Origin: Phascolomyces articulosus
Lineage: Eukaryota; Mucoromycota; Mucoromycetes; Mucorales; Lichtheimiaceae
Reading direction: 5' to 3'
DNA: 64,000 bases
NCBI GenBank assembly: GCA_025677815.1
Contig: JAIXMP010000056.1
Location: 105,507 to 169,506 of the forward strand
Of the stretch, positions 1 to 11,009 are shown one piece after another. Position 1 is the first letter of the stretch. Every line of letters begins with the position of its first letter. The notes beneath the pieces were generated by a model that was given only the letters and a program-made list of their open reading frames with translations, had not been told where the DNA came from and did not search any database. Made by a program: the position numbers and the translations under genes.

Positions 1-301
1 TTATATATTTTTAGCAATTATGACAGAAGTATTCCGTTTTTATTGCATAATGAATTGGTTCAAATACTGCAACTATTTTTTTATATTAAAGGGGAGGGTA
101 ACATATACTTCTTTTTCGCAAGCATAAGCATAAGAATACTCGTTCTTTTTTTTCCATTCTCTCCTTTTGTAATGTTACTTTTTTTTGAGTTATTAATACA
201 AGTAACAAGAATCATCGATAACGTAGTATATACCATTTATTATAATACATATGACCATTAATCCATTACTTATTATCACATATTATGTGTATCTATATAA
301 A

Positions 302-740
302 ATGGAAACATTACTTCAATCACTAATTATTGATGTATTATCACCATGGATTCATGATGCCTTTTAGAAAGCTTATAAGCATCACAAGAAATAAGATGAT
401 TGGTTAAACATGCATTATTCTCTCCACCTACTGATACATTTACAGAAATAGCTAACTTATAATTCACTCACACCATTCTCAAAACTAAAAATATATAACC
501 TGCTTTATGGTACGTCGATAAACCCACAACAAAAACAATTAGATGGAATAATTCCTCCATTACAGATAGACCCATCAGAGGATTCTTTTCTTTTTTGCAA
601 AGTTTTCTATTTCGTTCGAGATCGCGTCGATGTCAAGAACGACCGAATGGATTCAAAGGATATACTCTAGGGTTACAGGAGTCATCAACCGAGGGCCATA
701 GAAAATTAGTCACTGGTTATCAATCATCAGAAAACTAACT
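302..740 (+). pseudogene. Decayed coding relic, family unknown
   Basis: Starting from an ATG at 302, the + strand gives protein-like sequence broken by in-frame stops and at least one frame change. The best-preserved block is about 528-690, with stretches such as QLDGIIPPLQIDPSEDSFLF and FVRDRVDVKNDRMDSKD. Charged, non-repetitive composition contrasts with the AT-rich flanks. Several stops (TAG, TAA) sit where CAG, CAA or TGG codons would fit. I do not recognise the family. It is probably a dead gene copy. It could also be untranslated sequence that looks coding by chance. Confidence 0.35.
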
Positions 741-972
741 TCATATTAGTTTGTGGATCAATAATAATACCTACTATTATCTATTTATATCCTTCTACTC
801 AATAAATAATAAAAACAATATATAGATGATAATAATAATATTAAAACAATGCTATATAAAAATTGGTATGATATATAACAATAAATACAAATTGGGGTTT
901 TTAAAGGCTTATATGGTCGAGAATGATATAAAGAGTCATTATAAAAACTTTTTCCATTGGATATTGTTTGCT

Positions 973-3072
973 TCAAGGAATAATACACCCACCATTGAAA
1001 ATAAACCTATCTACAGAACGACATTCTACAGCCAACTGGCCATGTTTCATCCATTCTTGCCAATTCCCTGCCTCTAAACCCAACGATGATTCCAAATGGT
1101 TTCCATCCTGTTGTTGTCGTTGCTTCTTTATACCATCTTCACATGCTTCATTCATTGCTCCTTCTATTTTCAATGCTTCATATTGTTGGAATTTATCGAT
1201 TTGTTTATCACGAAGTCTTCGATTATGGTTCACATACCATCGGGTAGATGCGTTACCATACTGTCGTCCATCCCGTTTCGCCCAGTTTGGTTTATTATTC
1301 TGTGTAAGTGAACACACAATAGCAAACCCTACTCTGGATGCTTCCAATTCTAAATATACTTCTGTCAAGTTAATTTCTTTAAAAGCATGCTGTGGCATCT
1401 GTATTGTAAATGGTGTAGATACACCCCTTTGTTGTTGTACACTACAGAGGACAGAAAGTTGGGAAAGGTGTGGACATTGACGTGCTAATGCTGTAAATAG
1501 ATTCTGCGTAAAATGAACCCGATTCAAATGGAACGATTTCAATTTACTTTCCGGTAGTATTGTTGTCGTTGATGCTGCTGATGTTGTTGTACTGCTAGCA
1601 GTTGATTCATTGGGTGGGCCGCCACTACTCATAACGTGTGCATTGTTGATTTCTAAACGTTCAAGTGCTAATAACTTGTTGAGGATAATGCTGACATCGA
1701 CAGGACTACGTAGACGACGTCCAAAAGCCAGTGCCGATATTTTCAAATCTTTTAACAAGGGACATGAACGAGTGATAGAGGCAACCAGGGTGGAAACATG
1801 GGGCAAACTCCAATATGCTGTATGTAAATGTAGTACAACCAAGGAGGAACCGATGGATTGAAGCATAGCATCGTATGTTTCTTTATTATATCGTAGGTAA
1901 TGAGCACTGCCACCTGGCAATAATAGTTCTTGTACACGTCCCATTTCTAATACTCTTAATCGGGTTCCAACACTGGCTAAGGTTTCAAAAAATGCCTGGT
2001 TGGGTGCAAGAAGTGCATCAATACCGCGTAATCGTAATTCTTCCAATTTTCGACATTGAAGACCCAAATTGACAAATGTTTGTATTCGTTGTTCTGTTGT
2101 GGCCATAACAGCACGTCGGAAGGGTTGTAGGGGTATAAATGTATTGATGGTAATAAAGTTGGCGTCAAGTGAAACTAAATTTGGAAATGATTGGGAAATA
2201 TAACGAATACAAGAGTATTGAGAGTTGATGGATGACTTAGCAAATGAAATTTCGAGAGTTTGTAGCTGATCATGGGTATTAATATGTGTTGATGGTATCG
2301 CTTGATCTTCTGATATACCTATTGTTGCTGATGGCGGTGATGTTTGTATTTCCTCTTCTGTTAATTCAAATCGTAACGCTATCTTGCAAAGCACCTTGAA
2401 CGCTTTAAGATTTGGACAGTGCGTCATGACGGAGCGAAAATGATGTGGATGAATAGGCAAAAGCGAGGACATGACACTATGTACAGCGTCGCTGTTGTTA
2501 TTATGAAGAAAATCATCGTCACTGGTAGGTAATAATACAAGTTCCTTTAAATGAGGTGTATTTGCAAAAATACTAAAAGTGGTAGGTTGGGATAATACAA
2601 TGTGAAGGGTCGTCAGTCTTGATCCATAAGCAGGGAGGAGTTTAAGTGCCGCATGATAATTCATGGGTGGTAATTGTCTTATACAACGTTCCCACCCACT
2701 GTCACCATTGTTACTTTTCGCTAGCTGACGCCCTCGAGGAACATATTTCCAAACACGTTGGTGAAAATAAAGTATTTCAAGAGCAGGACAAAGTAATGAA
2801 AGTTGTTCGATTTCAACCCATGTCATACCCACACGATCGTTTAAAACTAAACTTTTGACGTGTCGACCATAAGGAATACTGTCATGGTCAAGCTGCTGTA
2901 TGGACCGAAAGAATCGTCGAAACCGTTTCCTGGAATCAATATAGACGGTATGGTAGAGGCATTTGCGCATGGGATTTAACCAATTAGTACAAACATAGCA
3001 ACCTGTAGCAACATCAGAAGAAGGAAGGTATGTGGCAATCAACTCCAAGATTTCAAAAGGAGCATCTGCCAT
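973..3072 (-). CDS. F-box/leucine-rich-repeat protein, single exon
   Basis: Predicted 699-aa protein from one uninterrupted reading frame. Residues about 4-48 form an F-box (APFEILELIATYLPSSDVAT, then CTNWLNPMRKCLYHTVYI), the Skp1-binding segment of SCF ubiquitin ligases. The rest carries irregular LRR-like segments (for example LKELVLLP, LEELRLRGID, LERLEINNAH, LSQLSVLC), which would select a substrate. A Ser/Thr tract lies near residues 490-510. The start ATG opens directly onto the F-box, so there is no missing N-terminus. The substrate cannot be predicted. F-box/LRR genes are numerous in Mucoromycota, and a second one of different architecture lies at 15.2-17.7 kb. Confidence 0.85.
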   Translation of the reverse strand: MADAPFEILELIATYLPSSDVATGCYVCTNWLNPMRKCLYHTVYIDSRKRFRRFFRSIQQLDHDSIPYGRHVKSLVLNDRVGMTWVEIEQLSLLCPALEILYFHQRVWKYVPRGRQLAKSNNGDSGWERCIRQLPPMNYHAALKLLPAYGSRLTTLHIVLSQPTTFSIFANTPHLKELVLLPTSDDDFLHNNNSDAVHSVMSSLLPIHPHHFRSVMTHCPNLKAFKVLCKIALRFELTEEEIQTSPPSATIGISEDQAIPSTHINTHDQLQTLEISFAKSSINSQYSCIRYISQSFPNLVSLDANFITINTFIPLQPFRRAVMATTEQRIQTFVNLGLQCRKLEELRLRGIDALLAPNQAFFETLASVGTRLRVLEMGRVQELLLPGGSAHYLRYNKETYDAMLQSIGSSLVVLHLHTAYWSLPHVSTLVASITRSCPLLKDLKISALAFGRRLRSPVDVSIILNKLLALERLEINNAHVMSSGGPPNESTASSTTTSAASTTTILPESKLKSFHLNRVHFTQNLFTALARQCPHLSQLSVLCSVQQQRGVSTPFTIQMPQHAFKEINLTEVYLELEASRVGFAIVCSLTQNNKPNWAKRDGRQYGNASTRWYVNHNRRLRDKQIDKFQQYEALKIEGAMNEACEDGIKKQRQQQDGNHLESSLGLEAGNWQEWMKHGQLAVECRSVDRFIFNGGCIIP

Positions 3073-3295
3073 ACTATTATTTTAATAAAATAGAACAAGA
3101 GAAGAAAAAAAGACGAGTGCGAAAAAGCAGGATGGTTACGCTTGTTTTGTGTTACATTTTTGTTTGCATGTTTTTTAAAGTTTATACTTTAATCTAATAC
3201 AAGGATAGTCATGGGTAGTTTTGAGAGGCGTACTTGTATCATGTATCGTAGTAGTATTTTGAATAGGGTAATGTAGGGCGATCATTATGATGAGG

Positions 3296-3335
3296 ATATA
3301 TATATATATATATATATAATTAATTAATTAATTAA
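3296..3335. repeat. (TA)n followed by (TTAA)n microsatellite
   Basis: A run of about ten TA units is followed by four TTAA units. The stop codon of the acetyltransferase gene on the minus strand lies inside the TTAA run, so this gene's C-terminus is exposed to repeat-length variation. Confidence 0.9.
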
Positions 3336-3936
3336 AGGTTTCTTTTCCAAAATTTATAATGGGGCGATCCATCTTTGATATAGGTTTCATCCATTTCTAC
3401 AGTGTAACCCAAGGCTTCATAAAAACTACGTTTTTCAGCAACACCTTGAACCATGATAGCCTTCTTACCAGCATCTTTGACTCCATCTTCAAATGCTTCT
3501 ACGAGTTTTTGGCCAAGTCTCATTCCTCGTGTTTCTGATACAACCGCTAACCTACTGAGTACTCCTACCGTATCATCTTCGTCATAAGGCAACATACGGA
3601 TCGTGCCGACGGGTATTGTGGTTATTGTATTATTCTTAATATCTACCTTTTCACACGTTGCTAACCACAATGTGGCAATAGCATCCATTGTACTATTTAA
3701 CAGAATATTTAATTAAATATGAATGATGTTTTCTATATACAGTTACGTTTACCATATGTTCACTAACGCCAATAAAAAAAGAGATGTTTATATATATACT
3801 CAAGACTTTCTAATTCTGGTGGATAACCTAATTCTTCCACAAACACTTTGACGCGAACATCAGCACATTTCTTCTTTTCTTCTGGCGTGGTCGCAAGGAT
3901 GACTTTTGGATTTTGATAAGAAGGAGTATTGGTCAT
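3332..3936 (-). CDS. GNAT-family N-acetyltransferase
   Basis: Two exons, 3800-3936 and 3332-3692, joined by a 107-bp GT-AG intron, give 165 aa. The start at 3936 is preferred over the internal ATG at 3688, because exon 1 supplies the conserved N-terminal block (KVILATTPEEKKKCADVRVK, then VFVEELGYPPELESLD) and the splice keeps the frame at an Asp codon. The acetyl-CoA-binding segment is LAVVSETRGMRLGQKLVEAF, matching the family R/Q-x2-G-x-G/A region with some divergence, followed by the FYEALGY strand typical of GNATs. It would transfer acetyl from acetyl-CoA to an amine, substrate unknown. Family membership is firm. Confidence 0.85.
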
Positions 3937-4859
3937 TCAATAACAATAAAATAAGAAATTTTGAAAATACGAAAGAATGTAAAAAAAAAAAGAAGGTCAA
4001 AAAAATGATTTGCGCCTTTTTATTTTATCGCCAACAAAAAGCAAAGATCACTCTGAGTCATTCAATACTAGAATATTCCCCCTTTTCAACAAATACGTAA
4101 CTCCATTCCCGAGCCTTCGGATTTAAAGAAATTTGACAGGAATAATATGGCGATTAGTAATCTATCAAGATGCATAAAATTGAATTCTACAACCATTTAC
4201 CATAGATTGGACATATAAATATGTAAACCATGCAATTGAGGTCACTAAATTTATATACAGATTTACAAGCGAAAAAAAACACAAATGTGCGAAACCCCCA
4301 ATTATAAAGAGATTCATGTTTTTGGACTATATTACTTGCTTCTCTCTCTCTCCTTTTTCATTCCCGTTTCTCAATAAATAGTATGATTGTTTTACATGTT
4401 TATCTCAAAAAAAAATGCTTGATTTTTATAGCCATTTTGTTCATTCTGTTCATATCAATGACTACTACAGTGGATAAAATCATCCACGATATACCTTTAT
4501 CATTCAAACTTTACAATCTCTCCACAACACTTGCTTGGTAAATTTTAAAAGTATCATAAAATTCTATCGTAATAGGACCATTTTCTAGCTGATCTCTTTT
4601 TTTACAATTAAGCAGGAAATACGTTCTTGAAAATAACTATCCATTAATGTTGAAATTTTTTTCGAAAAGATATTATTTCAAATATGAATCTTGGAGAAGA
4701 TTTCAAAAGAATCTAGCTTTTTCATTTTGACAATGCACACAGGTCTCTGATATGTAAAGGAGTGACATATTGTAACCTGCTGGTAATAATAGCCAATTTT
4801 CAAGTGGATTGGCAAACGTATCGTTATCTTGATCTGATTGCTGTGCTACTCGTCAACAA
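3937..4859. other. Intergenic, no gene seen
   Basis: AT-rich sequence upstream of the acetyltransferase gene. I found no sustained coding sequence, RNA gene or repeat structure. Confidence 0.5.
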
Positions 4860-5870
4860 AGTACCGATACACAAAGATCGATCTTAATGAGTACCTCGAA
4901 CCCCTTCATAATATACATTATCCATCAATAATCCTGCTAGAAGTGCCTCATCTAGTAGGGTGGTAAACGTCAGCTCTCTATTGATGATACATTTATAGCT
5001 AAAGAGTTTTATGACAAAATTGATCCTGGAAAGACATGAAAACTCAACTTTCGTTCTGCAATGGAACAAAAGATGCACGTATTGGCATTGAGCTATGTAT
5101 ATGAACAGTAAGAAGAATATTTAAAAGCTCTGTCTTGATCAACTTATCTAAATAACTGTGAATGTATTGATTTGATTTGTCCAAGCCAGCCGTTAATCAT
5201 GGATTCACAGAGTTTCACTTGGAAAATTATTTCGCTGAAGACATACAGTAAATAACTAAAATAAGAAGCTTCCATGTACTTGAAGTTGTACCATCACCAC
5301 AGGATATTCAAGACTGCTTGCAAGAATATGACGATTTGATTGATGAGTCAGAATACTGTGTCTATTTTCTTTCTTTTATTCTTTTTATATTGTCATAGTT
5401 TATCATGTATAATGAGTAATTGATACCTAAAAATTCTGATAGGATAGCTTGAATGATGTCTGGGGAGTGGACATTAAGGACAATCTCCACTCACTTCGTG
5501 ATTCGCATCTACATTGTATTGATAAATAACTCACAAAGACGTTGGGTCTCACGTATTATAAATGTTTGCCCAAGTCTCACAGTGAATCATATTTTCTGAA
5601 GAATGTTTGGTCTTATACTGACTGCTGCTTTTTCTCCAGTGATAGTGGTGTTACATTACAAGTATATTTTTGTGCACATGAGTATTTACCAAAAAACTGC
5701 TGATCCTTATTATCAACACATTTTCTTGTCATATATATAGGGTAGATATAGCAACTAAAGCAAGGTCTGATGGAGTAAATTGTAATAGGTCATCTGAAGC
5801 CATTGAATTAGTGCACAAGCAGAAAATATTGGGTGTTAGTTTACACATGGGGTAATTGAAACAGACAGAA
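4860..5870 (+). pseudogene. Decayed multi-exon coding relic
   Basis: Protein-like pieces on the + strand are separated by stops and frame changes: about 5000-5110 (KEFYDKIDPGKT, then FRSAMEQKMHVLALSYVYEQ), about 5280-5360 (VVPSPQDIQDCLQEYDDLID), about 5450-5650 (DSLNDVWGVDIKDNLHSLRD) and about 5743-5855 (ATKARSDGVN, then EAIELVHKQKILGVSL). Between some pieces there are intron-like gaps with GT and AG ends. The layout resembles the multi-copy, lineage-specific hypothetical genes common in Mucorales. I cannot name the family. It has too many breaks to be functional. Confidence 0.45.
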
Positions 5871-7557
5871 ACATACACTTTATTTTTTTCTTAGAACGTA
5901 AGGAAAAGATAAACATATGTGTAGTTTCGTTCCTTTTGATAACTCTTTCTTCTTTGAAATTCTATATATAAAATAGCAACATAATATGTTTTTTGGTGAT
6001 TATTTATGCAAGAGTATCATGCTGATTGATACTGTGAGTGCATATCGATTTTTAATAGTAATGAGAGTGATAAAAATGATTGTCTTTTTGAATACCTGGG
6101 AATTAATTATCAGAATTGGAGGATTATTATTGTTAAAATAAAGTGTATACCATCTTCTCACAATAATATAAAACAAAAATGGGTGTATTGTAATAATACA
6201 GACTGTACCTGTTGCTGTGGATATATATAATAGTGTTTATAATATAGAGCCCTTATAATTCTATTGATTATTAATTGGTTTACATTATCATAAAAGAGGT
6301 GGAGCCAGTAAGTATTTAAATAAGATTATATTGTAATCGATGGGAAGTATAATGCGTACACTGAACTTTTTTTTATATTGCCTTGGTGATAATTTATCAT
6401 TCTTTTGTTTATACTTTATTTTGATGCTGGGTCGTAATATATAAGTTTTTCAGAACGGTAAGGTATATAGAAAAAGCCAAGCAGAAATAAAAAAAAAGTT
6501 CTTGGTATTTGACACCAAATATTATTAGGTTTACACATACTTTCGAACCAAGATAAAACTAAGATCCTGGTAGATCTCATTATCCTTGTCTATAAAGTTT
6601 CTTTCTATATAAAATCTTTTTATCTCGTCATATCATACTAATTAAAGAATATATGTATTAATATTCTACATCATTTACGTATATAAATAAACTGTTGCTG
6701 GCCGTCACTATCTTTTTTATTATATTAACTTACTCAATCCAAAAAATGTCGTCATCATTATTATTTGTACTGGAGCACGTCTTATGGTATACGTAATGAT
6801 ATCGTAACTCGAGAAAGATATTATTTATTTGTTAGTTTGTACACTTGATCTTCTCTCGTTAGTATCGATATATTATTAAATTCTGTTTTTGGAGACCACA
6901 TGGTAATAATAAATGATGATTCTTACATCCAAACAAGTCTTAATTAATAACAACAACAACAAAACATGGGTAATAAATAAGGGTCCCATGAGGATATAAT
7001 ATCACAGTTTATATTATGAAAAAGAAACGGGTGACTTCTAGTGATGAATTTTTATATAAAATCTTAACAAGAAAACAAAATTTGAGTGTGATGATGGAAA
7101 TCAAGGATTTTCGGGATAGGGATTTACCGAAAAAAAAAGAAAAGGAACAAAGCTTCTGATGATTTTTTTTGGAACCTTTTCTGTTCTGCTAAACACATAA
7201 ATCCCATTAAATATATACTCACACACACACAGCACATTTTAACCAGTAACTAGCCCAAATACATACATATCACTATAAAGAAAAGTAAAAACTTATATTT
7301 TTATTGCACATTCTTTTTTATCGAATTTGCTTTTTAAAAAGAACAAGTTTATTCTCCACACATCCATCTATTCATTTTCGTCACTCTTCCTTAAGAAAGC
7401 CGTCTGCCACAAAAACTTTTTTCTCTTTTGATTGATTGTTTGTTGCCTTTCTTCTTCTTCCTCTCTTTCTTTCTTTTTTTTTTTCACTCTATAATTCTTT
7501 GAATATATATCTATATATTATATTATTATTATTATTTCTTTTTCCCCCTTTTGCCAC
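5871..7557. other. Intergenic, no gene seen; promoter of the Nudix-CCCH-W2 gene at its right end
   Basis: AT-rich with many short stop-bounded frames and no sustained coding signal. The last 250 bp become pyrimidine-rich (CTTTCTTCTTCTTCC-type) and contain TATA-like ATATATATCTATATATTA at about 7504-7521, consistent with a core promoter for the gene beginning at 7558. Confidence 0.5.
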
Positions 7558-9539
7558 ATGGACAAATCTTCCCAAAACAATCTATACGCTGGATTATTGA
7601 TTTATCGGTCGCACAGAAACGTTGAATATTTATTATTAAACGACTCGTTTACAAACAAAAAACACTGGTTTTGTCCAAAAGGGCAAGTGATTGGTCAAGA
7701 AGACGAAGTCAAGTAAGTTTTTTTTTTATTATTATTACTCCTTTGGCAAAAAAAGTAAATGTCATGAGAAAAACTCAAATGTCAAAATCAATTTAGATGT
7801 GCTTTACGTGAAACGTTCGAAGCAACTGGTTTAAGCCCCAAGGATCTTCGCGTGGAAGAAGGTTTTAAAATTGAACTCAAATACCTTTCTGGTACTCGGT
7901 AAGTTACAAAAAAAAAGAGTAAGAGAGAAACGAGGGAGATTTTTAAGGAGGATGGAGAGGAGAAAGAAGATGAAAAAGAAGAGCGAGAAGAGAAGGAGAT
8001 GGAGATGGGGTTTGGGGGCTGAAAAGGATCAATGATGGTTATATATTTAAATAATTAAATGACATTGGGAAAACTGATTTTATTTGATAGTCCAAAGAAA
8101 GTGGTTTATCGTTTAGCACAAATATTGGATAATCATGCTCGTTTACTCCCCAATGCAGACGGCGTGCATTTTCAATGGTGCAACCAACATGTAGCAACCG
8201 AGAAAGTAATTTTTAAGAGCATGGAAGATGTATTCAAATATGCTCAACAATTTATCGAGAACAAGTTGAAGGCGCGTCAACAAAATCGTCGTAATAGGGA
8301 AAATAATGGTGATAATATGGAACATCGTCAACGTCATCACCATTATCGACAACAACACGCGACATCGACTACAACGCGTAACAACTCCTCACCTCAAGTG
8401 AATGGTTTGGTGACTCATCATCATCTAAATAACAATAGTAATAACCATCATCATCGCTCGTTGCAACCTTCAGCCTCTTCGAATCAACAGCATGATCAGC
8501 AACAACAACAGCAACAAAGGCGTCAAAATCAACAAAATGAGTCTGCTGCGGCGAACCCATTGTACAAGACGCGATTATGTGAACGTTTTGAAAAGGAAGG
8601 AACGTGTTCTTATGGATCGAAGTGTACTTTTGCTCATGGTATAGTGGAATTACGTGAACGTGTGGCTGAAGAGGAAAATCGCAATGCGAACAATGGTAAT
8701 ACATCCCATCATACGACAACGACAACGGGGACTGCGACAACATCACCTGTGAGCGTGACTATGTCAACCACCACGTCGGCCACTACCAAATCACAATCTT
8801 CGAACGCTGAATCCAATCCTTTGTACAAGACAAAACTTTGTGAACGTTTTATGAAGGACAAATTTTGTCAATATGGACCTAAATGTCATTTTGGTAAATA
8901 CGAGGAAATTTGAGATAGACAGGATGGGAGGAAGGTATAGGGAAAAAAAATTGGATAAAATCGACTTATATGGTCTTTGGGTGTTGTGATTGATTTTTGT
9001 TTTTAGCACATGGAACACAAGAGTTGAAGGAAAGACCCGTGTTTAATAATAATAACGAGAATGGAAATGGCAGAAGGTTAGAAGAGGAACAAACAGCGTC
9101 GCAGCAACAGCAGCAGCACCAGCCACAACAACAAGCGCAGCATTCATCGCAAGCGCAGCAACAGCAATACCCGCAGCGCGTAGCATCGCCTCCTGTGGAA
9201 CATCAACATTACTATCAGCAGCAACATCAACGTTATTATAGGCAACAGCAACAACAGCATCATGGAGAAGAAAGATCAACGGCGGATGGCTCGTGGCGAA
9301 CTCGAACCCATACAAGTAGCAGCAGCACTACTACCAATAACATGAATAATAATAACACTAACAATCATTACAATGTGGATGAAAATTTAAATAATAATAA
9401 TCACTCAGAACACGCGGATGTGTCGAAGAGGGATAAAGTAGTGGATGATATACCCAAACCTATTGCTGTAAAGCAGAATGGCCGGTCCAACAGCACCAAC
9501 ACCAACAGCACCATCAATAACAACATAAATAACAGCACA

Positions 9540-9570
<31 letters not shown>

Positions 9571-10521
9571 GTAAGAGTAATATTAGTGATAAGCCAGTGG
9601 AAAAACAACAACGTAATTCAAATACCCCATTGCAAGAAGTAATGAACGGTAGAATTAGTGTAAGTTTTTAGAGTATTGGAAGATATAACCAAAAAAAAAT
9701 AATTAACCCTATTTTTCAATTATCAAATTAGCCAACCAACAAGTCCTGGATGAAAGTAGTTCATTTATCAAAGGAAGAGCAAGCCAAGTTGGAAATGTAA
9801 ATATTTTTTTTATTTTCAAAAAGAAGCTGAGAAAAGTGATTATGAATAATGGATATTAATCATGTTTTTCTACGTTTGTTTGTTTGTTTGTTGTACAGGT
9901 CTCCTCCTGCAAAAACGCCTTCTCCTACACCAGCCAAAGCTGCCCAAGAGGAAGCCATTATTGGTGACCTGAAAAAATTCTTTGCTGAGCATACAGCTAG
10001 TCAGGCTACTAGCAATGGAAAGCTTTCGGATGATGTAAAGGAAGTCACCAAATTGGAAATGCGTAATGATTTGTCGAAGCGTCAACTACTTTTTATTCTT
10101 TTAGCAAGTTTACTTGAAGATAGTCCTTCAGGTGTTGGTGCCACTCTCAAAGCACGTACTCCACTTTTCCAAACAGTAAGTCATTTATCATTTGTTTCAT
10201 AGGAGGAGGAGGGTTGATTTGGATGGAAATAGATTGATTCATCGATATTTATTTTTCTTTTCAAATGTTTTATAGTTTGTGAAAACAGTGTCGGATCAAC
10301 GTACTTTATTGAAAGCTTGGGAAAAGTTTGTTACGCATCGCAGTCCAGCTTTACTTTCCAAGACAGTGGTAGCATTTTCAACATGGTATGATTGTGATCT
10401 TGTGGATGAAGAAGCGTTCCTTGGTTGGTATGAAGTTTTACAAAAGGGTAGTGAGTTGAAACTCAAGAGTTCCAAGTTCATTGAATGGTTAAGCACTGCA
10501 GATGAAGATGATGAAGAATAA
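7558..10521 (+). CDS. Nudix - tandem CCCH zinc finger - W2 fusion protein
   Basis: Seven exons (7558-7712, 7797-7898, 8091-8893, 9007-9659, 9732-9796, 9899-10175, 10276-10521) give 766 aa in one frame. Residues 1-145 are a Nudix domain like Ap4A hydrolases ([25 protein letters not shown]), with Nudix box G-x5-E-x7-RETFEATGL. The last metal-ligand Glu of the consensus REUxEExGU is Ala, so catalysis may be weak. A Gln/His/Asn-rich linker leads to two C-x8-C-x5-C-x3-H fingers at 249-268 and 336-355, each preceded by YKTRLC/YKTKLC as in tristetraprolin. The second finger is split by an intron. A Gln/Asn-rich region, including an AAT-encoded Asn run, follows. Residues about 594-766 form a W2 (eIF5/eIF2B-epsilon C-terminal) domain ending in acidic DEDDEE. 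Inferred role: RNA binding coupled to translation factors. Confidence 0.85.
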
Positions 10522-11009
10522 ATATCATCATACTCTTCCTTTACTCACACATACATATATATGCACCTTACTTTATGTTTATCTCTCTCTCTCTCTTTCC
10601 TTTTTTTTAATTAATTCAAACTTTGGTTCTTGTTTTTTTTTTTCGTTTCATATTCCCCATAACCCAAACTCACCTACTCACTGGACTACTGCTATAACAG
10701 AAAAAATAAGTTTGATGTATTCTTAAATATATAAAATTTTTTCATCATCGGTTTTTCGACACATCAAACATTACTTGATGAGCTTATTTTGGAATGAATA
10801 GAATATATCATGCTGGATATATATATACATACATATATATATACATATATAGAAGCATATATTTATCATCAAAAACAAGAAAGGGACGCGCTTGCAGAAA
10901 CATCATTTATAATTTCCTTGAATTCATGCAATAAGTGGCGTTTTAAAATATAGTCGACTTCGTGTTAAGACTCCTATTTCTTTTTTTTATACAAAAAGAA
11001 CGTACAACC
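10522..11009. other. Intergenic, 3' end and promoter region
   Basis: Pyrimidine-rich 3' flank, then (TA/CA) microsatellite at about 10815-10855 and AT-rich sequence before the PTPA gene. No gene seen. Confidence 0.6.

Noticed and set aside
3332..3688. Short 118-aa acetyltransferase starting at the ATG 3688
   Set aside because: It would lack the conserved N-terminal strand and helix, which lie in frame in an upstream exon at 3800-3936.
8059..8090. ATG at 8059 as start of a separate CCCH gene
   Set aside because: A splice acceptor at 8089-8090 joins the upstream Nudix exons in frame ([13 protein letters not shown]), so the ATG is intronic.
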